DNA of 10,208 nt, taken from NCBI GenBank assembly GCA_946480605.1, contig CAMLKW010000164.1, positions 1 to 10,208 on the forward strand, written 5' to 3'. The DNA comes from an uncultured Roseateles sp. (lineage in GTDB: Bacteria > Pseudomonadota > Gammaproteobacteria > Burkholderiales > Burkholderiaceae). A program made the translations under genes and the position numbers. The notes below the pieces were generated by a model. It was not told where the DNA came from, ran no database searches, and saw only the letters and a list, made by a program, of their open reading frames with translations. Shown in pieces: positions 1-5,682 of the stretch (the first letter of the stretch is position 1; each line of letters begins with the position of its first letter).

Positions 1-1320
1 GACGGGCAGGCCCAGCGCGGCCACCGCGTCTTCGGGGTTGCGCACGCGGCGGTCGGTCATTTCCATCAGCAACGCGACGCCGACGGCCAGCAGACCACCC
101 AGGAAGACCGCCAGCAGCGTGTTCAGCAGCATCTTGGGGCTGCTGTGCTCGGACGGCGGCTGGGCCACGGTCAGCACGTTGGCATAGCTTTGCGTGTTCT
201 GCGCCTCCAGCGAGGATTGGTTCAGGCGTGCGACCAGGCTGTCGAACACGCGCTGCGCGTTCTCCACCTCGCGCTGCAGCACCATGCCTTCGTCGCGCAC
301 GGCCTTCATCTCCAGCATCTTGGTGCGCTGCGCCTCCAGTGCCGCACGCAACTGGCCTTCACGCGCCTTGTTGATGGTGTTGCTGACCGTCACGCCGCTG
401 GTCACGCGACGCGTTTCCGCGTCGATGCGGCTGCGCAGCTCGGCGATGTTGGCGCGGGCTTCCAGCACTTGCGGGTTCTTGTCACCCAGGCGCTGGGAGA
501 GTTCCTGCAGCTTGGCCTCGTTGCGGGTCAGGTCAGCCTTGAGGCCGCTGATCAGCGGGTTGTTCAGCACTTCCTGAATCCGGTCGCTCTGGCTGCCCTG
601 GGCCTGAGTCTGGCGGCTGCTGCTCTCGGCCGAGACGGCCTGGGATTGCGTCAACTGGCTGTTCAGTTCCGCCAGACGCGCGTTCTCGATGTCCAGCCGC
701 TCGTCGGTGACGATGATGCCCTTGGCCTGCTGGAAGGCCGACAGCCGCTGCTGGGCGCGCTCCAGCGATTCCCGCGCATCCTTGACCTGCGCCTGGAAGA
801 AGCTGTTGAACTGCTTGGCGGGGTCGGACCTCAATTCCAGCGTGGTGGCGATGTAGGCCTGCGCGAAGGCATTGGCCAGGGCTGCCGCGAACTCCGGGGA
901 AGGGCTCCGGTACTCGATGCTGATGACGTTGCTCTGCTGGCTGGGCTTCACGTCCAGGTACTTCTGCAAGAACGTGACGAGGAACTGCTCCAGCGTGCCC
1001 TTGCCCTGGGCCTCGGCTTGCCACTGCTCGCGGATGGCTGCGTTCTCGGTCAGCTTGAGGTCACGGATGACCCGCAACGCGACACGCTCGCTCTGCAGGA
1101 TGTCGACCTGGGTCGCCATGAACGCAGGGGTGGACAGACCGGGATAGACGGTCGCCGACACCGGGTCGGGCTTGACGTCGACCACCACGCTGGCGGAGCC
1201 GGCGTACTGCTTGGGCAGCAGCAGGCTCACCACGACGGTGGTCACCACCACCAGCGCAAACACCACCAGCGCAGCCCACTTGCGCGCGCGCAAGATCGAC
1301 AAGAACTGTGCAAACGTCAT
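1..1320 (-). CDS. epsF: EpsF-type chain-length determinant protein (3' end off the window)
   Basis: Inner-membrane polysaccharide co-polymerase of the Wzz family, which sets chain length and couples polymerisation to export. I translated 440 residues from the ATG at 1318-1320; the frame is open to the window edge, so the gene is partial. An N-terminal cytoplasmic stub (FLSILRARKW, residues 6-15) is followed by a membrane helix at about 16-35. A long periplasmic region comes next, rich in Q, E, A and R between about 165 and 370 and probably coiled-coil. A Pro-rich stretch (PPSEHSSPK, 388-396) leads into a second membrane helix at about 401-419 and then a cytoplasmic tail. This is the classic Wzz topology. 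There is no Walker motif in the visible part, so a kinase domain would have to be a separate protein (EpsG is expected next). GGGAG at 1327-1331 lies 6 nt before the start. The gap from the epsE stop is 48 bp, suggesting one operon. The EpsF assignment rests on neighbours plus topology. Confidence 0.9.
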   Translation of the reverse strand, partial: MTFAQFLSILRARKWAALVVFALVVVTTVVVSLLLPKQYAGSASVVVDVKPDPVSATVYPGLSTPAFMATQVDILQSERVALRVIRDLKLTENAAIREQWQAEAQGKGTLEQFLVTFLQKYLDVKPSQQSNVISIEYRSPSPEFAAALANAFAQAYIATTLELRSDPAKQFNSFFQAQVKDARESLERAQQRLSAFQQAKGIIVTDERLDIENARLAELNSQLTQSQAVSAESSSRQTQAQGSQSDRIQEVLNNPLISGLKADLTRNEAKLQELSQRLGDKNPQVLEARANIAELRSRIDAETRRVTSGVTVSNTINKAREGQLRAALEAQRTKMLEMKAVRDEGMVLQREVENAQRVFDSLVARLNQSSLEAQNTQSYANVLTVAQPPSEHSSPKMLLNTLLAVFLGGLLAVGVALLMEMTDRRVRNPEDAVAALGLPV

Positions 1321-1368
1321 TCCCAACTCCCTATTTCTCGCCTGCCTCGAGCGGGCTCAAGCTCAAGA

Positions 1369-2202
1369 TCAGAACAGGCTTTCCTTGACGTAAACGACGT
1401 CGCCGTCCTTCACGCCCTCGTCCATCGCCGCCTGCATCACCTGCACCTTGCCGTCCGCGCCCTTGCGGTGCACGCGGATGCCGCGCTCGGTGCCGCGCTG
1501 GTTCAGGCCACCGCCCGCGGCCAGCACCTGCATCAGCGTCATGCCGCGCTCCAGGCGCATGGGGCCGGGGCGCTGCACTTCGCCGTAGATGTAGACCAGC
1601 GGTGCACGGTCCACCCACAGCACGTCACCGTTCTGGATCAGCACGTCGTTGATGCGGCCCTGGTCGGCGCTGGGGCCGAAGACGCTGGGCAGGTCGATCT
1701 CGAGGCGGAAGGGCTTGCCATTGCGCATGCCGGTCAGCACGAGCTGGTCGCCACCGGTCGTGGCCACGCCGCCGGCATTGGCCAGCAGGTCGGTCAGCCG
1801 CATGTCGGCCGTCTCGATGGGGTAGCGGCCCGGCCGGTTGACCTGGCCCAGCACGCTGGCCTGGTTGCCCTTGACCTGCAGCAGCGTCAGCGTGACCTGG
1901 GGCTGCTTGACGAAGTTGCCGTTCTTCAGGCCGTCTGCGATGAGCTTCTCCGCAGCGCTGACCCCCAGCCCACCGATGCGCACATTGCCCAGCAGCGGGA
2001 AGCTGATGACGCCGGTCTCGGACACGCGGGTCTCGATGGTGAGGTCGGGGTTCTGGTAGACCAGGACGCGCACGACGTCGCCGGCACCCAGCCTGTATTC
2101 GGCCGAGGCGGTGGCGGCGGTGGCGGTCTGTGCCTGCGCCGCCAGGGCGGGCAGGCTCAGCGCGGTGGCGAGGATCAGGTGGGAGAAGCGCATCTTCATC
2201 AT
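1369..2202 (-). CDS. epsE: EpsE-type polysaccharide export (OPX) protein with two SLBB domains
   Basis: Periplasmic or outer-membrane export protein of the Wza/OPX family, 277 aa. A signal peptide (hydrophobic core at about 8-21) ends with AQA before Q25, which looks like signal peptidase I cleavage; the protein contains no cysteine, so it is not a lipoprotein. The poly-export domain spans about 36-110 (YRLGAGDVVRVLVY at 36-49). Two SLBB-like domains follow, marked by VLGQVNRPGRYPI (117-129) and IYGEVQRPGPMRL (205-217). The protein ends just after the second SLBB domain (YVKESLF), so it lacks the long C-terminal amphipathic helix that forms the outer-membrane pore in Wza. Its ATG overlaps the epsD stop as ATGA, indicating translational coupling; M1, M2 and M4 are all possible starts, and the overlap favours M1. 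The Shine-Dalgarno match is weak. Location between EpsD and EpsF supports the EpsE name. Confidence 0.92.
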   Translation of the reverse strand: MMKMRFSHLILATALSLPALAAQAQTATAATASAEYRLGAGDVVRVLVYQNPDLTIETRVSETGVISFPLLGNVRIGGLGVSAAEKLIADGLKNGNFVKQPQVTLTLLQVKGNQASVLGQVNRPGRYPIETADMRLTDLLANAGGVATTGGDQLVLTGMRNGKPFRLEIDLPSVFGPSADQGRINDVLIQNGDVLWVDRAPLVYIYGEVQRPGPMRLERGMTLMQVLAAGGGLNQRGTERGIRVHRKGADGKVQVMQAAMDEGVKDGDVVYVKESLF

Positions 2203-3152
2203 TTCAAGCCCATGCCCTTGCTGATGGAAGCAGGATCCAGGCCACTGGCGGCCGGCGCGGGCTCGGGCGCGACGACGGCGGCGGCCGGCGCGCTGGCGGC
2301 GCCCGGGGCCGGCTGGGCGAACTTGCCGACGTATTCGATCTTGGAGCTTTCGCGCAGCGCCTTGATGTCCTTCTGCACCAGTTCGGCCTTGCGCTGGTTC
2401 AGCAGGAAGGCCTCGATGGCCGGGCGGGCGCGGGCTTCGTCCACGGGCTGGCTGCGCGAGCCGGCCAGGGTCAGCACGGTCATGCCGGCAGGCGTGATCG
2501 TCACGGTCGACTCGCCGTCCTTCAGGCGGGCGATGCCGTCCAGGCCGGCCAGCGGCAGTTGCTCGGCGGCGCGCACGGCCTGGTTGCCGGCGAAGCGGAA
2601 GTCGTTGGCCTTCAGGAATTCGATGAACTCGGGCAGGGTCTTGGCCTCGGTCAGCTTCTCGCGCAGCACGGGCAGCTGCTCGGGCTTGGCCTCGATCTGC
2701 AGTTCCTGCAGGCTGTAGATGCGGCGCTCCTTGAACAGCGCCGGCTTGTCGGCGTAATACTTGGCGATCTCTTCGCTGGTGGGCTTGGCGGCGCCTTCGC
2801 CGACTCGATCCACATAGGCGCGGGCGATGATCTCGCGCTTGGCCGCCTCGATCTGCTGCACCACGCGCGGGTCGCGGTCCAGCTTCTGCTCCTCGGCCTT
2901 TTGCACGGCCAGCTCCTGGTCGATCAGACGCTCCAGCACCTGGCGGCTGGCGGCCTCGGCCTGCTCGGGCTTGAGGCCGGGCTGGCGCTGCAGCACGAAG
3001 TTGATCTGATGGACGGTGACCTCTTCCTTGTTGACCTTGGCCGCCGTCTGCGAGGCCTTCTCGCCTTTGTCGCCACCGCAGGCGACCAGCAGGGCTGCAA
3101 CCGCCACGGCTGCGAGCAGCGAGGCACGAGGTTGGATCATTCGCTTAGCCAT
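2199..3152 (-). CDS. epsD: EpsD-family peptidyl-prolyl cis-trans isomerase, lipoprotein
   Basis: Predicted periplasmic, lipid-anchored SurA/PpiC-like chaperone of the EpsD family found in exosortase-linked exopolysaccharide loci; 317 aa. The signal peptide has a lipobox LVAC with Cys25, followed by GGDKGEKA. A SurA_N-like helical region covers about 40-120 (QVLERLIDQELAVQKAEE at 71-88). A degenerate parvulin-like domain runs from about 144 to 235. The tail (280-303) is an Ala/Pro-rich low-complexity linker, followed by a short end GLDPASISKGMGLK. I chose the ATG at 3150-3152 because AAGGA (3163-3167) lies 10 nt upstream; an in-frame ATG at 3191 would add 13 residues before the lipoprotein signal with no gain. 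The 3' end overlaps epsE by 4 bp. Isomerase activity is inferred from the family. The parvulin core looks poorly conserved, so a chaperone or assembly role is as likely as catalysis. Confidence 0.88.
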   Translation of the reverse strand: MAKRMIQPRASLLAAVAVAALLVACGGDKGEKASQTAAKVNKEEVTVHQINFVLQRQPGLKPEQAEAASRQVLERLIDQELAVQKAEEQKLDRDPRVVQQIEAAKREIIARAYVDRVGEGAAKPTSEEIAKYYADKPALFKERRIYSLQELQIEAKPEQLPVLREKLTEAKTLPEFIEFLKANDFRFAGNQAVRAAEQLPLAGLDGIARLKDGESTVTITPAGMTVLTLAGSRSQPVDEARARPAIEAFLLNQRKAELVQKDIKALRESSKIEYVGKFAQPAPGAASAPAAAVVAPEPAPAASGLDPASISKGMGLK

Positions 3153-3276
3153 CTTTTCGAGGTCCTTGTTGTGTATGGGAGGGCGCCCCATCCCGCGGAG
3201 CGATCGAGTGTACTGGCGGGATATGTCGCTTCTATGGGCCGCGCGCCCCCAATACTGGGTTCGCGATCAGCACCCA

Positions 3277-3304
3277 TTTAGAGCTATTTCAAGGCGGAAG
3301 TTCC
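3277..3304 (-). promoter_or_regulatory. Candidate ECF sigma (RpoE/AlgU-like) promoter of epsDEF
   Basis: On the minus strand, GGAACTT (3298-3304) is followed after exactly 15 nt by TCTAAA (3277-3282). This matches the -35 (GGAACTT) and -10 (TCTAA/TCAAA type) elements known for sigma-E promoters, with an allowed spacer. Transcription would start near 3270, leaving a 5' leader of about 118 nt before epsD. RpoE-type sigma factors (AlgU in Pseudomonas) are known to drive envelope polysaccharide genes, so the location fits. The rest of the 237-bp gap between ubiE and epsD holds no gene I can support and no good sigma-54 site. Confidence 0.45.
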
Positions 3305-3308
3305 CTGG

Positions 3309-3326
3309 CCCCCACGTTCATGGGGG
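3309..3326 (-). other. GC stem-loop between ubiE and the eps promoter
   Basis: A perfect 6-bp stem (CCCCCA / TGGGGG) with a 6-nt loop lies about 65 nt downstream of the ubiE stop and just upstream of the putative eps -35 element. It could help end the ubiE transcript, but no T-run follows on the minus strand, so it is not a standard intrinsic terminator. It could equally be a protein-binding site or have no function. Confidence 0.3.
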
Positions 3327-3389
3327 ATAGGGCGTCAGCTTGCGGGAGGAGGCGGGCCGGCGGCACTCAGCCGCGCACGGACCGCGGCG

Positions 3390-4121
3390 TCAGCACTTGA
3401 TGCCGGCGTGCAGCGCGACGATGCCCGCACTGAGGTTGTGCACGTCCACATGGCCGAAGCCGGCCGTCTTCATCATGGCCTTCAGCGTCGCCTGGTCGGG
3501 GTGCATGCGGATGGACTCGGCCAGGTACTTGTAGCTCTCGGCGTCGCCCGCGAACAGCGAGCCCAGCTTGGGCAGGATGTTGAAGGAGTACCAGTCGTAG
3601 GGCTTGCGCAGCGGCTCGGCGATGCGCGAGAACTCCAGCACCAGCAGGCGGCCGCCGGGCTTGAGCACACGGCACATCTCGGCCAGGGCCAGATCCTTGT
3701 GCGTCATGTTGCGCAGGCCGAAGGCGACGCTGACGAGGTCGAAGCTCTCGCTCTTGAACGGCAGCTTCTCGGCGTCGGCCAGGCTGGTGGGCAGCACCAG
3801 GCCTTCGTCCAGCAGCCTGTTGCGGCCCTGGCGCAGCATGGCCTCGTTGATGTCGGTGTGCACCACCACGCCGCTGTCGCCCACCTTGCGGGCAAAGGCG
3901 CGCGACAGGTCACCCGTGCCGCCGGCGATGTCCAGCACGCGCTCGCCCGGCTTCAGGTTGGCGACCTGCACGGTGTAGGCCTTCCAGGCCCGGTGCAGGC
4001 CGGCCGACATCAGGTCGTTCATCAGGTCGTACTTGGACGCGACGGAGTCGAAGACGCCGCGGACCTTGCCGGCCTTCTCGTTCTCGTCGACCTGCTGGAA
4101 ACCGAAGTGCGTTTGGCTCAT
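3390..4121 (-). CDS. ubiE: Ubiquinone/menaquinone biosynthesis C-methyltransferase UbiE
   Basis: SAM-dependent methyltransferase that C-methylates the demethoxy-ubiquinol intermediate (and demethylmenaquinol where present); cytoplasmic. It is 243 aa, close to the usual 240-260. The family signature [17 protein letters not shown] lies at residues 31-47. The SAM-binding loop LDIAGGTGD (63-71) is followed by an acidic strand end HTD (88-90). The second signature FGLRNM...RVLKPGG spans about 134-157. I chose the ATG at 4119-4121 because it gives the canonical N-terminus ([11 protein letters not shown]); a longer frame upstream runs through the DUF971 gene and is a shadow. No Shine-Dalgarno is visible before this start (upstream reads AAATCCTCCGTC), so translation may depend on coupling to the DUF971 gene, whose stop lies 11 bp upstream. 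The genes Tim44-like, ubiJ and ubiB, often found downstream in Burkholderiales, are absent here. Confidence 0.97.
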   Translation of the reverse strand: MSQTHFGFQQVDENEKAGKVRGVFDSVASKYDLMNDLMSAGLHRAWKAYTVQVANLKPGERVLDIAGGTGDLSRAFARKVGDSGVVVHTDINEAMLRQGRNRLLDEGLVLPTSLADAEKLPFKSESFDLVSVAFGLRNMTHKDLALAEMCRVLKPGGRLLVLEFSRIAEPLRKPYDWYSFNILPKLGSLFAGDAESYKYLAESIRMHPDQATLKAMMKTAGFGHVDVHNLSAGIVALHAGIKC

Positions 4122-4132
4122 GACGGAGGATT

Positions 4133-4522
4133 TCAGTGCGATTGGCAGCCACCGCCCTTGGCGGGCATGGGGTCGTCCCGGCCCTTGCCGGCGGCGGCGA
4201 GGCGGGCTTCGTAGTCCTGCCACAGGCCATCCTGCTGGCTGCCGAGCTTGTAGAGGTAGTCCCAGCTGAACAGGCCGCTGGCGTGGCCGTCCGAGAAGTC
4301 GGGGCGCACGGCGTAGTGGCCCACCGGCTCCAGGCCGGTGATGAGCACGTCGCGCTTGCCGGTCTGCAGCACCTCCTGGCCGGGGCCGTGGCCCATGACC
4401 TCGGCCGAGGGGCTGTAGACGCGCATCAGCTCGAAGGGGATGCGAAAACGCGCGCCGTCGTCGAAGGCGATCTCCAGCACGCGGGACTGCTGGTGGACGG
4501 TGATTTCGGTGGGGGCGGGCAT
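4133..4522 (-). CDS. DUF971 (gamma-butyrobetaine hydroxylase-like, N-terminal domain) protein
   Basis: Small cytoplasmic protein of 129 aa consisting of a single DUF971/GBBH_N domain. The domain is named after the N-terminal domain of gamma-butyrobetaine hydroxylase, but the free-standing bacterial form has no established catalytic role. Typical features seen: an early strand pair [16 protein letters not shown] (14-29), [14 protein letters not shown] turn [16 protein letters not shown] (31-46), and the conserved [21 protein letters not shown] region at 70-90. The tail ends GGGCQSH (123-129), a Cys-x-x-His that could bind metal. The ATG at 4520-4522 follows GAGGGA by 10 nt. It sits 14 bp after the PstS-like stop and 11 bp before ubiE, so the three are probably co-transcribed. 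Pairing with ubiE is common in beta-proteobacteria as I recall and hints at a link to quinone or Fe-S metabolism, which is inference. Confidence 0.9.
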   Translation of the reverse strand: MPAPTEITVHQQSRVLEIAFDDGARFRIPFELMRVYSPSAEVMGHGPGQEVLQTGKRDVLITGLEPVGHYAVRPDFSDGHASGLFSWDYLYKLGSQQDGLWQDYEARLAAAGKGRDDPMPAKGGGCQSH

Positions 4523-4536
4523 GTCGGGAGTGTCCC

Positions 4537-5580
4537 TCAGAACGATTGATAGGCAGGAAGCTGGCCGTCCCTGGGCCGCACCTGCGTGAAGCGCACGGCC
4601 AGCCGCGACTGCACGCCGACCGGCAGCGGCGCAAAGCCCGTGCCGCGCGTCAGCTCGTCGCCGTGCATGAAGCTCCAGTACAGGAACTTCAGCGCGCCCT
4701 GGGCCTTGGCGGCGGTGGCCGGCTCGGCATCGACGAGCACGAAGCTGGTCAGCGTGATGGGCCAGGCTTGCGGGCCGGGCCGGTCCAGCAGCGTGGCGCG
4801 GTCGTCGCCCAGGCGGTGCATGTCGCTGCCCAGGATGGCCGCACGAAAGCCCGCCTCGCTGGGCACCACGTAGCGGCCGGCGGCGTTGCGCAGCTTCACG
4901 GCGGCCAGCTTGTCGCGCAGCACGCGGTCGTAGGACACGTAGGCTATGGATCCCGGCGTGGCGCGCAGCGCCTGCACCATGCCGTCGTTGCCCTCGGCCT
5001 TCATCGGCTCGGCCGGCCAGGTGGGCGCCGCGCCGGCGCCCACCTCGGCCTTGAAGCGCGGCGACGCACCGGCCAGGTAGCGCGTGAAGCCCTCGGTCGT
5101 GCCCGACTTCTCGGCCCGCACCACCCGCCGCACGGGCAGCACCGGCAGCACGACGCCGGGGTTCAGCGCCGCGACGCGGGCGTCGTTCCACACCTTCACG
5201 CGGCCCAGGAAGATGTCGGCCAGCAGTGCGCCGTCCAGTTGCAGCGACGCGACCGTGCCGGGCAGGTTCACCACCGGCACCACACCCCCCACCAGCATGG
5301 GGATCTGCACCAGCTTGTGCTTCGCGAGTTCGGCGGCCGTCAGGGGAGCGTCCGTGCCGCCGAAGTCAATGGCTCGCGCCTGGATCTGCTTGATGCCATC
5401 GCCCGAGCCCGTGCCCTTGTAGGCCACCGCCCCGCCTCCGGCCTTGGCAAAGGCACGCGCCCAGGTGTCGTAGACCTTGGACGGGAAGGTGGCGCCCTGG
5501 CCTTGCACGGTCTGCGCCAGCGCGGCGCCGGACAGGATCAGGCCGGCGAGTGCCAGCGGCAGGCGATAGAAAACAGGCAT
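4537..5580 (-). CDS. PstS-family phosphate-binding periplasmic protein (orphan)
   Basis: Periplasmic substrate-binding protein of the phosphate ABC transporter family, 347 aa, the usual PstS length. A signal peptide (core about 7-20) ends ALA before Q23. Phosphate-ligand motifs are in family order: GQGATFP (27-33), [12 protein letters not shown] (55-66), DFGGTDAPL (72-80), R155 with SGTTEGF (159-165), and GNDG (197-200). The residues matching the E. coli ligands (Thr-Phe, Ser, Asp, Arg, Ser-Gly-Thr) are all present, so phosphate binding is likely. However, pstC, pstA, pstB and phoU are not next to it. The next gene downstream is DUF971 after 14 bp, then ubiE. I found no convincing Pho box in the 102 bp upstream, and no clear Shine-Dalgarno before the ATG. 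It may be an auxiliary PstS, a surface-exposed phosphate-binding protein or a sensor. I leave the symbol blank because pstS proper may lie elsewhere. Confidence 0.9.
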   Translation of the reverse strand: MPVFYRLPLALAGLILSGAALAQTVQGQGATFPSKVYDTWARAFAKAGGGAVAYKGTGSGDGIKQIQARAIDFGGTDAPLTAAELAKHKLVQIPMLVGGVVPVVNLPGTVASLQLDGALLADIFLGRVKVWNDARVAALNPGVVLPVLPVRRVVRAEKSGTTEGFTRYLAGASPRFKAEVGAGAAPTWPAEPMKAEGNDGMVQALRATPGSIAYVSYDRVLRDKLAAVKLRNAAGRYVVPSEAGFRAAILGSDMHRLGDDRATLLDRPGPQAWPITLTSFVLVDAEPATAAKAQGALKFLYWSFMHGDELTRGTGFAPLPVGVQSRLAVRFTQVRPRDGQLPAYQSF

Positions 5581-5682
5581 GACCGGAAAACTAGCGAAAA
5601 CCCGTAATCATGCCCGGTGTCTTCCTTCCAGTTGATGAAGCCGGCCTCTAATCGGCGTTTTCACAGGCTTTGCTCCACTGCC
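5581..5682. promoter_or_regulatory. Divergent intergenic region (PstS-like / M13 peptidase)
   Basis: These 102 bp separate two genes transcribed outward and so should hold promoters for both. I looked for sigma-70, sigma-54, ECF and Pho-box patterns on each strand and found nothing I would assign. Neither flanking start codon has a clear Shine-Dalgarno sequence. Confidence 0.4.

Noticed and set aside
145..2718. A very long plus-strand open frame (about 857 codons) opposite the eps genes
   Set aside because: It is the antisense of epsF, epsE and part of epsD, which have clear families, signal peptides and coupled starts. Its product is His/Leu/Gln/Arg-rich with no domain, as expected for a shadow in high-GC DNA.
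3211..3227. TGGC...GCT on the plus strand, another sigma-54-like pattern
   Set aside because: The spacing is one base too long and it points toward ubiE's 3' end, away from any gene it could serve.
3390..4634. A 414-codon version of ubiE with an extra N-terminal 170 residues
   Set aside because: The extra part is an out-of-frame reading of the DUF971 gene and PstS tail; the internal ATG at 4119-4121 gives the canonical UbiE N-terminus and length.
5581..5682. Pho box upstream of the PstS-like gene
   Set aside because: No pair of CTGTCA-type repeats with the right spacing is present; the nearest string (CTTCATCAACTGG on the minus strand) matches too poorly.
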